From the IMG/VR virus record IMGVR_UViG_3300006329_000001, positions 1 to 64,000 of that record: DNA of 64,000 nt. One strand, 5' to 3'. Of this stretch, positions 8,958 through 16,053 are shown in pieces. The notes below the pieces were generated by a model. The model did not search any database, was not told the DNA's origin, and saw only the letters and a list, made by a program, of their open reading frames with translations. Numbering within the stretch: position 1 is the stretch's first letter; each line of letters opens with the position of its first letter. The DNA comes from a virus. The position numbers and the translations under genes were made by a program.

Positions 8958-9137
8958 TTAGTAATCATCATTTGTCTGTGACTCTACCCACTCAGCATTG
9001 TTTCGACAGTATGCATCAGCATCTATCTCCATCCTCCAGTGGGTGAGGGTATGAAGGGTCTGTATCATGACCATCATACCCAGTATCAGCACAGGTCCTA
9101 TCCATAAGGGGTGCATCACGACATCTTCTGTCTTCAT
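8958..9137 (-). CDS. Small single-pass membrane protein, 59 aa
   Basis: ATG at 9137 overlaps the hsp20 stop as ATGA; the frame ends at TAA (8958-8960). One clear membrane segment (about residues 10-27, LWIGPVLILGMMVMI) is followed by a soluble tail with one Cys and many acidic residues. The tight coupling to hsp20 and the hydrophobic segment argue for a real gene despite its size. Function unknown. Confidence 0.7.
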   Translation of the reverse strand: MKTEDVVMHPLWIGPVLILGMMVMIQTLHTLTHWRMEIDADAYCRNNAEWVESQTNDDY

Positions 9138-9565
9138 GTTAGGTAGTCCTTACGAGCATGATGCTCAGGTACTATCTTACCTAACTTGATAACGAGGAGT
9201 CCGTTGTCGAAGGCAACGTCTGTGACGTGGGTGTCTTCTGCGATTGTCCACGACCTCTTGAAAGTTCGCTTAGCCAATCCCCTGTGGATAAACGTCTCTT
9301 CCTCATCTGGTTCAGATTTGGTTCCTTCGATATGAAGTTTTCCATACTCTGTGAAGACATTGACTTCCTCCTTTGTGAAACCTGCTAGTGCTACTTCTAA
9401 TCTAGACTCGTGATTGTTTATGTGAACAATATTAAAGGGTGGATAGTTCGAAGTTTCCATAGCGTTGAAACTCTCGAAGTAATCATCCAGCCCTAGCGAG
9501 TTAGTAAAAATCTTATCCATCAACTGATTCAAATCAGCTGCACGGTATCTCTGTATCTTAGACAT
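9134..9565 (-). CDS. hsp20: Hsp20-family small heat shock protein
   Basis: 143-residue small heat shock protein. The alpha-crystallin domain spans about residues 45-130, with beta-strands around SRLEVALAGFTKEEV and a late FDNGLLVIKLG segment containing the conserved G-L motif. Such chaperones bind unfolding proteins; cyanophage copies may protect host photosystems or assist virion assembly. A perfect AGGAGG lies upstream of the ATG, and a late-type box (9621-9628) plus a UUCG-capped hairpin sit in its leader, suggesting late or stress-linked expression. Hsp20 is a cyanophage signature gene. Confidence 0.93.
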   Translation of the reverse strand: MSKIQRYRAADLNQLMDKIFTNSLGLDDYFESFNAMETSNYPPFNIVHINNHESRLEVALAGFTKEEVNVFTEYGKLHIEGTKSEPDEEETFIHRGLAKRTFKRSWTIAEDTHVTDVAFDNGLLVIKLGKIVPEHHARKDYLT

Positions 9566-9598
9566 AATAGTCCTCCTTTAGTAAGCGAGTGTTAATTG

Positions 9599-9617
9599 GT
9601 GTCCCCGAAGGCGACAC
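9599..9617 (-). promoter_or_regulatory. UUCG-capped hairpin in the hsp20 leader
   Basis: On the minus-strand RNA GUGUC...GACAC closes a CC/GG step and a UUCG tetraloop (GTGTCGCC TTCG GGGGACAC-like, with one mismatch). It lies immediately downstream of the late box, so it would be near the 5' end of the transcript. It may protect the RNA end or act on expression; no T-tract follows, so it is not an obvious terminator. Confidence 0.55.
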
Positions 9618-9620
9618 TAT

Positions 9621-9628
9621 TATTTATA
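9621..9628 (-). promoter_or_regulatory. T4-type late promoter box (hsp20 direction)
   Basis: The minus strand reads TATAAATA, the T4 late -10 consensus recognised by the gp55 sigma factor. It lies 56 bases upstream of the hsp20 ATG in an intergenic gap. It forms a divergent pair with the plus-strand box at 9693-9700. Confidence 0.65.
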
Positions 9629-9692
9629 ACACATACTCGGCCATTGTCAGTAGGGGTATCCGAAATAGTACATTTGTTACAATACTTTATTT

Positions 9693-9700
9693 GCTAAATA
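9693..9700 (+). promoter_or_regulatory. Late-type promoter box for the plus-strand exported-protein island
   Basis: GCTAAATA, a variant of the T4-like late box (TATAAATA), lies 22 bases before the ATG at 9723, the expected distance for a late leader. Further upstream (9629-9692) I see no other element. Confidence 0.55.
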
Positions 9701-9722
9701 GAAGTACTTCTACTTAGGATAA

Positions 9723-10232
9723 ATGAAAAGAGCGTTATTGCTTTTTGGTATGATTTTGATGAGTGGCACAGCAGCACGTGCCGATCTGACTCATAGACTT
9801 AGTAGCTCGACACAACTCCAAGTGGATGCGGGTTATACTTCAGTTTCTAGAGCAGCAAATACATATAGTACCAGTGGATCTGGTGTCAGCACAACTATTA
9901 CACCGTCAGGTGGTAGTGCAGCTAGTAATCTAGGCGGTATATCTGCTGTCAGCACAGCAGGTGTAGCAACTTTTGCACTTCCTGACGTGGCACAGACGAC
10001 CCAAGGAAATGCATACAGCTTTACACAATCAATAAGCACAGGTGACGCTATCGTTACTACTGCTGCTGATGTAGGTGATGTAAATGGTTATAGTAATACA
10101 GTATCGACTGCCCCTGGTACCGCTGGTTCCTTGGCTGGTACCATTAGTTCCGCTGGAGCGATGGCACTAACAGCTGGAGGTTCAGGTACATCGGCTACGG
10201 GACAGTTTGTCACAGAAGTGACCATACGATAA
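9723..10232 (+). CDS. Exported hypothetical protein, Ser/Thr/Gly-rich, 169 aa
   Basis: The N-terminus is a Sec signal peptide: KR, a hydrophobic core (ALLLFGMILMS) and a cleavage site near ARA/D at residue 21. The mature part is rich in Ser, Thr, Gly, Ala and Val with no Cys, suggesting repetitive beta-strands or an extended surface protein. First gene of a three-gene plus-strand island under its own late-type box, opposite to its surroundings. No domain recognised. A virion-associated or periplasmic role can only be guessed. Confidence 0.8.
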   Translation: MKRALLLFGMILMSGTAARADLTHRLSSSTQLQVDAGYTSVSRAANTYSTSGSGVSTTITPSGGSAASNLGGISAVSTAGVATFALPDVAQTTQGNAYSFTQSISTGDAIVTTAADVGDVNGYSNTVSTAPGTAGSLAGTISSAGAMALTAGGSGTSATGQFVTEVTIR

Positions 10233-10244
10233 GGATGCTACATA

Positions 10245-10712
10245 ATGAAACGAGTTTTAGTACTACTACTGCTTAGTTTCGGGGGTGCTGCTGCAAACGC
10301 AGTGCCCGTGGTACCAAATTTTCAGCAGGGATCTATGACATCCCACACGGAGACTGAAAGTACGGTCACGGAGACCATAAATTCGATTGACATGAGGACA
10401 GGATGGGAATACACAGTGAGTGGGGTAGGCGTTTCAAACGATGGAGCAGCACTAAACCCCAACGTGAATACATCAACGGTGACAGTCTCACCAACAGTAG
10501 GGTCGGGAGAAGGAGCATTAACAGGCACCGTAACCTCTCAATACGACAACTTAGACTTCAACACTCAGGGGACGTTCACAATAACGACTCCAGGGGATGC
10601 CTTCCAATTCGTACAGAGTTACCAAGGACCAGGGATGACCAACCAGACTTTAATACAAAGAGTAACCACCATCCGAAGCGTAACAGACACAACAAGTACG
10701 TTTACCCAGTAA
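10245..10712 (+). CDS. Exported hypothetical protein, beta-rich, 155 aa
   Basis: Sec signal peptide (KRVLVLLLLSFGGAAANA, cleavage after about residue 19) followed by a Thr/Val/Ser-rich mature domain with alternating strand-like segments. It starts 12 bases after the first gene of the island, with AGGATG upstream of the ATG. It and its neighbour share a signal peptide plus Thr/Ser-rich mature region, suggesting related roles or ancient duplication. The TAA stop at 10710-10712 lies inside the N-terminal region of the next frame. Function unknown. Confidence 0.75.
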   Translation: MKRVLVLLLLSFGGAAANAVPVVPNFQQGSMTSHTETESTVTETINSIDMRTGWEYTVSGVGVSNDGAALNPNVNTSTVTVSPTVGSGEGALTGTVTSQYDNLDFNTQGTFTITTPGDAFQFVQSYQGPGMTNQTLIQRVTTIRSVTDTTSTFTQ

Positions 10713-11617
10713 TTGCAGCACTTCTCGGCATCCAAATCTTACCTGCAAGAGCAGAAGTTGGTGGAGTTAGTGCTACTGCAAACCCGATAGCGAATAGTTC
10801 GGGCTCAGTAACCAACCAGGCAATACAAGTTTTACAAGGTCCATACATAACCAACACCTATGGTGGTGGTGTCCAGTGTCAGGGTGCTACGTTTAACCTA
10901 ACACCCTATGTGCAATTTGCCGATTCAAGAAAAGATCCTTGGATCGATTTTTATGATGAACCACAATATAATATGACTGATACCAGTGGTAAGATGACTC
11001 CTACTACAGTGACAGTTAAAAACTATCCTTGGGAGACATGGTATGACACCAGAACCAAGTCAGATGGTAGTAGATGGTTTGAAGATGGTGCTGACATGCA
11101 GATCACAATGGATCTAGATGGTCCTGATGGTGTGCCTGACGTAGTAAGCAATCAAACAATGACTCCTACTTGGTTTAAACCAGTGAGGACTGACATGTCT
11201 GCTAACCAGTCATTCAATGCTGGTCTCTCTGCAACACTATCAATCCCTCTTAATAGAAAGTTGATGAAGCAATGCCATGAGGCAGCTGCTGCTCAGATTA
11301 ATATGCAAAACCAGTTAGTATCTAATAAGAGACTGGACTTTGAGTTAGCTCGTCTTAAAAATTGTGGTGAATTAAAAAAAGCTGGTATATTTTTCCACCC
11401 AGCTAGTCCTTATCATTCTGTTTGTGCTGATGTAGTAGTAACAGCACCAGGTGGTACTTTAGTACCTCACGAGCATCAGTTACCTAAACCTAATTGGATT
11501 AACCCTTCTACTTCTTCTTCTTCAACGTCTTCTTCAGTGGAAGTAACCCCTTCTTCAAACGGTACTGGTCTGCCAACACTTCAGATCGGGACGGTCTCCG
11601 AGTCTGACGACCCATAA
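10676..11617 (+). CDS. Exported protein with no canonical start codon, about 300 aa
   Basis: An uninterrupted frame ends at tandem stops (TAATAG) at 11615. Its left end has a clear signal-peptide-like segment (KYVYPVIAALLGIQILPARA, cleavage before EVGG), then a mature domain with Cys pairs (VQCQG, LKNCG, VCAD) and a Ser-rich tail. No in-frame ATG, GTG or TTG lies between the shadow ATG at 10403 (inside the previous gene) and the signal peptide; the first GTG after it is at about residue 75. Options are a rare start codon, -1 frameshifting from the preceding gene, or a sequence error. Coordinates give the earliest plausible coding point. The last 110 bases are antisense to the next gene. Confidence 0.65.
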   Translation, partial: KRNRHNKYVYPVIAALLGIQILPARAEVGGVSATANPIANSSGSVTNQAIQVLQGPYITNTYGGGVQCQGATFNLTPYVQFADSRKDPWIDFYDEPQYNMTDTSGKMTPTTVTVKNYPWETWYDTRTKSDGSRWFEDGADMQITMDLDGPDGVPDVVSNQTMTPTWFKPVRTDMSANQSFNAGLSATLSIPLNRKLMKQCHEAAAAQINMQNQLVSNKRLDFELARLKNCGELKKAGIFFHPASPYHSVCADVVVTAPGGTLVPHEHQLPKPNWINPSTSSSSTSSSVEVTPSSNGTGLPTLQIGTVSESDDP

Positions 11618-12389
11618 TAGAGTTAACCTTAGTCATAACCTTCTTAACCACTGGTTTGATCACCTTCAATAGGAGATCTGCCAGTGGTTTTGCAAATAAA
11701 GCAGAGGTAGTTGCAACTGTTGCTATGACTGCTGTAGTTGTTACCACTCCTGCTGTTGGTAGAAACTGTTCCACTGCTGGTACAGGCTCCCAGATAGTCT
11801 CACAGATTTTACCGTCAGGTGTTAGTTTATATTCTTTTACTTGCTCATCACCCTTCTGATTCCTATCACCTATACGTCTAGCATTAGGTGGAGGACATTC
11901 TATTTCTTTGTCAGTAGGGATGTTTGTATCAGGAGTTGGTGTATCTGGTGCATCAACATTAGGCTCTTCTAAATTCAAACCTTCATCACCCTCCTCTTGG
12001 TCAGGTGTTACTGTCTGCCATGTCAATTCTCTAGCATCATAGTCTGGTGGCTCATAGTATGGCATACCTGCATCACATAATACTACGTTACCTTTAGGGT
12101 CATCGTTAACTAGATTCTTATTACTAGATGGATCTCTCTTAGCATTCTCTTTGTGTACCTTGACACAACCAGGCATGTCAACGACAGGTGTACCTACAAC
12201 TGTCACCACTGGTGGTGCTAGAGGTGTAGTAACATGAGTTTGTGCTTCCCAAGGACGTATCTCACTAACAAACACACCACGGACAGGGTATATACCAGTG
12301 CCTTGTGAACGTATTAAAGGTATCCCAGTAGCATTTACATAGATGTTTGGGATACCTGTGTTGTTTATATTAATATGAGGGATAGTCAT
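11508..12389 (-). CDS. Putative membrane protein with long acidic Pro-rich region
   Basis: 293 residues from the ATG at 12389, which overlaps the preceding stop as ATGA; a GTG at 12395 would add two residues. N-terminal repeats of the type NATGIP and NNTGIP, then a Pro/Asp/Glu-rich middle, a hydrophobic segment near residues 215-240 (a likely membrane helix), and a very basic C-terminus ending KKTLKKKK. Its last 110 bases overlap the convergent exported-protein gene on the other strand. No domain recognised. Topology suggests an acidic ectodomain and a basic cytoplasmic tail. Confidence 0.7.
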   Translation of the reverse strand: MTIPHININNTGIPNIYVNATGIPLIRSQGTGIYPVRGVFVSEIRPWEAQTHVTTPLAPPVVTVVGTPVVDMPGCVKVHKENAKRDPSSNKNLVNDDPKGNVVLCDAGMPYYEPPDYDARELTWQTVTPDQEEGDEGLNLEEPNVDAPDTPTPDTNIPTDKEIECPPPNARRIGDRNQKGDEQVKEYKLTPDGKICETIWEPVPAVEQFLPTAGVVTTTAVIATVATTSALFAKPLADLLLKVIKPVVKKVMTKVNSIMGRQTRRPSRSEVLADQYRLKKGLLPLKKTLKKKK

Positions 12390-12547
12390 CGCCACAACCT
12401 AGTTAATTGTCTAACATCAGTGACACCATAGAGTGCCTTTACTGTTGCTTCTGCATCCTCTCTAAGATTAGATGGACAGAAGAATTCTACTTTGGTTAAT
12501 CTATTTGAGTTGAGTAATATTTGTGCTGACCATTTAGTTTCGATCAC
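12386..12547 (-). CDS. Small hypothetical protein with GTG start, 53 aa
   Basis: GTG at 12547 overlaps the upstream stop as GTGA and its TGA overlaps the next ATG as ATGA. This double coupling supports a real gene that is easily missed. The frame reads IETKWSAQILLNSNRL with one Cys and a helical C-terminal half. It fills the otherwise empty 150-base gap between its neighbours. Function unknown. Confidence 0.7.
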   Translation of the reverse strand: MIETKWSAQILLNSNRLTKVEFFCPSNLREDAEATVKALYGVTDVRQLTRLWR

Positions 12548-12804
12548 TGTGATATCTCATCATAAGGTGGTTCCCATACTGGGACAATCTCATGCTTGCT
12601 TGTATTGATCTTCTCATCTTTCAACATCTCTTCCAATTCTTCAACGCTCAGAGTATGAGCTACCACCTCTGATTTCTTATCATATACGTGAAAGAGTATG
12701 TCGCTCATTGATTGATCCCTTTTATGTTGTTTTAAAATTTGCTTTGTCACAGTCATCTCTTCACTATAGAAGATTAAACTCTGATCTCTTTGATCTCCAC
12801 TCAT
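12544..12804 (-). CDS. Hypothetical protein, 86 aa
   Basis: Hydrophilic protein with a strand/helix pattern in its second half (FHVYDKKSEVVAHTLSVEEL) and a Trp/Pro end. It overlaps the upstream gene by ATGA (12801-12804), fixing the start; an internal ATG (MSDILF) is a less likely alternative. No domain recognised. Confidence 0.65.
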   Translation of the reverse strand: MSGDQRDQSLIFYSEEMTVTKQILKQHKRDQSMSDILFHVYDKKSEVVAHTLSVEELEEMLKDEKINTSKHEIVPVWEPPYDEISQ

Positions 12805-13055
12805 TTTGGTAGTTGCTCCTTGTAATCCTTCGGGTTCGGCAACGTCTTAACTGGGCCACTAGTAGTCGGCCATGCGTTGACTAGCTGATGATATAATTCT
12901 TCTCTGATTATCTCCCTCAGTCTAACCTCCTCAGCATTAGCTCTCTTCTCAGGTCCACCTTTAAAGTTATCAACTATGGTACCACCACCTATAGTAGCAC
13001 CAGTACCTATGACTGCTGCTGCTGTGACTCCTGTTGTTACTTTCTGAAGGTCCAT
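12801..13055 (-). CDS. Small protein with N-terminal Gly/Ala/Thr hydrophobic segment
   Basis: 84 residues. Residues 7-28 are rich in Ala, Gly, Thr and Val (a weak membrane or glycine-zipper segment), followed by a charged helical part (RLREIIREELYHQLV) and a Pro-rich tail. Coupled on both sides to neighbours by 1-4 base overlaps. May be membrane-bound. No domain recognised. Confidence 0.65.
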   Translation of the reverse strand: MDLQKVTTGVTAAAVIGTGATIGGGTIVDNFKGGPEKRANAEEVRLREIIREELYHQLVNAWPTTSGPVKTLPNPKDYKEQLPK

Positions 13056-13726
13056 TAGAGATACGTTACTACTAATATTACACGTCTTCCTTTCTTAGGA
13101 GGCACCATACAATGTAGTCCATCAAAGACTACTATATCATCCTCTTTAGGTGTGAAGACATGCTTCTTACCATGCTCATCGAATGCAATTGTGTCTCCAC
13201 CTACATCAGTGAAGTATACAAGTAGATTCTTATGAGGGAATTCATGATCATAATGCGGTACTGTTAATACATTACCGTCAACTGGATGCACCGCATTAGC
13301 ATTAATACGGTAGACAACCTGTGGGTTAATTTTATTTATCTCAAAGATTTGTCCAATAACAGGCTCGACATACTCCAGATATTCAGAGTTAGGGTTGGAA
13401 TAAAACTTGTGCATAGGACTTGGTCCTTGCAAAAACCCATGAGAATAGAACGCTAAGTCCCCATTCGACTGCTGTCTCATCTGATAGCCAGCGTGGTTGG
13501 TCTGCTCTTTGATTAATTGATCGGCAGCACTAAGTGCCTCTTGTCTATCTCCTTCGTCTAAGTCTTCTTTATTACTTTCTACGGATCGATTGACATACTC
13601 TGTGTAACCAGGTGTTGCCTGATCATTGTAGGACCAACCGAAGTTTGGTCCTAAAATAAGTTCTTTAAATGATGAATATTCACGTGTATACTTAGTCTCC
13701 ATAGGAGACTTCAACTTAGTAAACAT
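13055..13726 (-). CDS. 2OG/Fe(II)-dioxygenase-like protein
   Basis: 223 residues. The C-terminal half shows the dioxygenase pattern: H-x-D (PHYDHE) followed by the conserved strand LLVYFTDVGGDTIAFDE, then the distal His in DGLHCMVPP and a C-terminal Arg (RRVILVV). The N-terminal ~90 residues lack a recognised domain. This is the second of the oxygenase-like proteins in the window and is only distantly similar to the others. The substrate is unknown. It sits among small membrane-protein genes, not with replication genes. Confidence 0.75.
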   Translation of the reverse strand: MFTKLKSPMETKYTREYSSFKELILGPNFGWSYNDQATPGYTEYVNRSVESNKEDLDEGDRQEALSAADQLIKEQTNHAGYQMRQQSNGDLAFYSHGFLQGPSPMHKFYSNPNSEYLEYVEPVIGQIFEINKINPQVVYRINANAVHPVDGNVLTVPHYDHEFPHKNLLVYFTDVGGDTIAFDEHGKKHVFTPKEDDIVVFDGLHCMVPPKKGRRVILVVTYL

Positions 13727-13734
13727 GATTAAAT

Positions 13735-14007
13735 TTAAAGTTCGATAGGTCCAGTAGAAGGAACAGGTAATGAAGGAGCATCAGGTGCTGACATATCAGG
13801 AATTGAATCTAAAGCACCACCAAGAGCACCACCACCAACTCCACCAGCACTACCAAGTCCACCAGGTAATCCGATAGATCCTAGTGCCTTCTGGGTTACT
13901 GACTCTATGATGGCATCCTTTTGAGTATAAAGATATACCCCACCACCAACAACGGAAAGAGATACAACACCAGACGCAATAGCAATGATGTTAACAATTT
14001 TCTGCAT
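13735..14007 (-). CDS. Small signal-anchored Gly-rich protein
   Basis: 90 residues. An N-terminal hydrophobic helix (about residues 5-27) acts as signal or membrane anchor. The middle is Gly/Ala-rich (GLPGGLGSAGGVGGGALGGA) and the tail Pro/Ser-rich (PDAPSLPVPSTGP). Starts two bases after the next gene upstream. Function unknown; composition suggests a flexible membrane-attached protein. It belongs to the run of small membrane genes. Confidence 0.65.
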   Translation of the reverse strand: MQKIVNIIAIASGVVSLSVVGGGVYLYTQKDAIIESVTQKALGSIGLPGGLGSAGGVGGGALGGALDSIPDMSAPDAPSLPVPSTGPIEL

Positions 14008-14009
14008 AA

Positions 14010-14420
14010 CTATAATTTATAGGTTTTATCATCAGTCTTACCAGGATCCACAGCAATGATCTTCAATGGTGCTTGCTCTATTCTTAGAGTTTGCACAGGA
14101 CCAGGTGAACCAGCACCAACTCCTCCACCATTCTGCATCTTCATGGTACCATCCCCCTTCTTAGAAGCGGTTTGAATGCCAAAGCTAGCTAAAACTCCTG
14201 TAAAAACCGAAGCTATGAAAGTTGGATCAATTTTCTGTTGTTCTAAACCTGGTACAGTAACATAGTTTAACGTCAAGATCCCTCCCGACCAAACTAGTAC
14301 ACCAAGTCTCACAAAAGTAGAGAAGATTGCAGCTGCATCCTCCTCATCTGGTAATACTTTGTCCTTTATTGTACCAATAATACCTTTCTTTGTCAAGTCT
14401 TCTTCTTTTTCCTTAGCCAT
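14010..14420 (-). CDS. Membrane protein with two predicted helices
   Basis: 136 residues. A charged N-terminus (KEKEEDLTKK) is followed by two hydrophobic segments (about 37-58, FVRLGVLVWSGGILTLNYV; and about 67-86, FIASVFTGVLASFGIQ) and a Gly-rich polar tail. Two membrane spans with charged termini resemble some holins in general shape, but there is no sequence evidence for a lysis role. It starts one base after the RegA gene stop region. Function unknown. Confidence 0.65.
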   Translation of the reverse strand: MAKEKEEDLTKKGIIGTIKDKVLPDEEDAAAIFSTFVRLGVLVWSGGILTLNYVTVPGLEQQKIDPTFIASVFTGVLASFGIQTASKKGDGTMKMQNGGGVGAGSPGPVQTLRIEQAPLKIIAVDPGKTDDKTYKL

Positions 14421-14421
14421 A

Positions 14422-14841
14422 CTATTTCACCTCCTGTGGTGTTTTCTTTTTACCGATATTATATTTGGACTCTAATGTCCATTCACCTTTATCTTTAAAT
14501 GATAAAACTTTTATCTGGTTAAGAGGTGCTAAGTCTTCTATATCCCCACTAGTATCTATTAGGCCCCAGTCAGATAGTAGTTTTGCTATACGATTGCGAC
14601 GTTGCACATCGTTAGGGGTTATGTTAGTAGGTTTACCATCAAGAGCAAACAACTCTTTGAAATGTACTATGTAGTACTTACCACGTTTGTGTAGAATGTG
14701 ACAAGACTGATACAGCTTACGCTCTTTACGAGATGCTACACCTATACGAGTTAATGTCTCTCTCACTTTGAGAAAATCATCGGGTTCCTTTAGGGTAACT
14801 TCTAGCATCATGTCTTGAGACCACGAGATCTCATCACTCAT
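14422..14841 (-). CDS. regA: RegA translational repressor
   Basis: 139 residues, clear RegA homologue. The core MLEVTLKEPDDFLKVRETLT and LYQSCHILHKRGKYYIVHFKE parallels the T4 sequence, with the conserved LLSDWGLI near residue 95 and SFKDKGEWTL near the C-terminus. RegA binds early phage mRNAs around start codons and represses their translation. The first ~10 residues extend beyond the T4 start, but the ATGA overlap with gp62 at 14838-14841 supports this start. In T4, regA lies directly downstream of gp62, and the same order is kept here. Confidence 0.95.
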   Translation of the reverse strand: MSDEISWSQDMMLEVTLKEPDDFLKVRETLTRIGVASRKERKLYQSCHILHKRGKYYIVHFKELFALDGKPTNITPNDVQRRNRIAKLLSDWGLIDTSGDIEDLAPLNQIKVLSFKDKGEWTLESKYNIGKKKTPQEVK

Positions 14842-15224
14842 TGTCTTCCTCCAGTATCTAATTTAGATCTAATAACTTCAATTTGATCTTGAGTCAAAAT
14901 TCTCATCGCTTGCTGAGCTTTCTCAGTGTTATAACCATAGTATCTTTTCACTAAGTCGAGGTCACAGTCTTTAGACTTCTTATCCCAAGGAGAAAATCGC
15001 TTAGATTTCCTAACACTATGTATATAATATTGATACTGAAGATCTTTATCTAAATGTGAAGAGGCATTCATCTCATTTGCATGCATCACAGTGTCTATAA
15101 AGGAAGACAGACACTTGTTCACAACAAAAGCAGGGTATTTTTGCATTGCTCTCTCATCTTTAGAGAGATCTCCCTGCTTTAGATTGATGCTGTTAAGATA
15201 ATCCTTTAACGGATACTCATGCAT
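14838..15224 (-). CDS. 62: gp62 clamp-loader small subunit
   Basis: 128 residues (T4 gp62 is longer, 187). Conserved segments include KYPAFVVNKCLSSFIDTVMHANEMN near residue 30 and the RFSPWDKK segment in the middle. With gp44 it forms the clamp loader that places gp45 on primer-template DNA. Followed by RegA, as in T4. It is not adjacent to gp44 here: a Dam methylase and two oxygenase-like genes lie between (15.2-17.4 kb). Confidence 0.88.
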   Translation of the reverse strand: MHEYPLKDYLNSINLKQGDLSKDERAMQKYPAFVVNKCLSSFIDTVMHANEMNASSHLDKDLQYQYYIHSVRKSKRFSPWDKKSKDCDLDLVKRYYGYNTEKAQQAMRILTQDQIEVIRSKLDTGGRQ

Positions 15225-16053
15225 ACATTACCTCTAGCGGTGTTGTGCTTACATCGTAGTTAACTACTAACAATTCTTTCTTTAGTTTGTTGTCTGGCCT
15301 ATGCTTCATACCATAAGTGATTTTAAATTCTTCTTGATGATAATCTTTATACATTTCCTTTAGGTCATCATCATTATTATAAGTGACAAACCAATCATGC
15401 TTACATATATTACAACTCTCATGGAATTCCTCATGCTTAAAGTTCTTATGTAACTCAGCGTTACTACCATATAGGTATGTCCCTATTTTATAGGGTGGAT
15501 CTAAGAAAAGAAACACATTGTTACCATTCTGTTGCATAACCTCAGAGTAATCTAGGTTAGTGATCCTCCAGTTACCTATTAGATTGGAAATATTAAGGAG
15601 GTTCCTAGCCCCTTTAATGGTAAAATTCTGTCTACTTGCTGTTGCACTAAAGGAACTATTCTCGGTAAGTCCACTATAACTGCACTTATTAAGAACCCAA
15701 AAAAGCACAGCTTGAGTATAAGAATCTTCTTTGTGTATTTTATCTTTGGCATCTTTAAACAACTCCTTAGCCTTATCTTCTGTAGAATTATCTGTCTTAA
15801 TACTTACAAGATCGTCTGATAATTTCTTGCCATCCTTCTGGAGATGCACCCAGAAATTATACAGGTATGTATATTTATCATTGACCCACACTGGTACATC
15901 AGGATACATCTGTGTGAATAGTAGTGCTACACTACCACCACCTAAGAATGGCTCACGATATTCACTAATATTATTAGGGAATTTAGGAATAAAATCTTTA
16001 GCAACCCTAGACTTACCGCCTGGATATCTTAATGGTGTCTTCAAATACTTCAT
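15217..16053 (-). CDS. dam: Dam-type N6-adenine DNA methyltransferase
   Basis: 278-residue D12-class (Dam family) methyltransferase. The N-terminal PLRYPGGKSR segment includes the FXGXG-like SAM site nearby (FLGGGSVAL), and the catalytic motif is DPPYK near residue 178. Dam methylates adenine in GATC, protecting phage DNA from host restriction or marking daughter strands. It is inserted between gp62 and the oxygenase-like genes. Target specificity cannot be read from sequence alone. Confidence 0.9.
   Translation of the reverse strand: MKYLKTPLRYPGGKSRVAKDFIPKFPNNISEYREPFLGGGSVALLFTQMYPDVPVWVNDKYTYLYNFWVHLQKDGKKLSDDLVSIKTDNSTEDKAKELFKDAKDKIHKEDSYTQAVLFWVLNKCSYSGLTENSSFSATASRQNFTIKGARNLLNISNLIGNWRITNLDYSEVMQQNGNNVFLFLDPPYKIGTYLYGSNAELHKNFKHEEFHESCNICKHDWFVTYNNDDDLKEMYKDYHQEEFKITYGMKHRPDNKLKKELLVVNYDVSTTPLEVMYA

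Noticed and set aside
10403-10675. N-terminal extension of the third exported-protein frame
   Set aside because: It overlaps the preceding gene in another frame, is rich in Arg/Asn without structure, and places the signal peptide in the middle of the protein.
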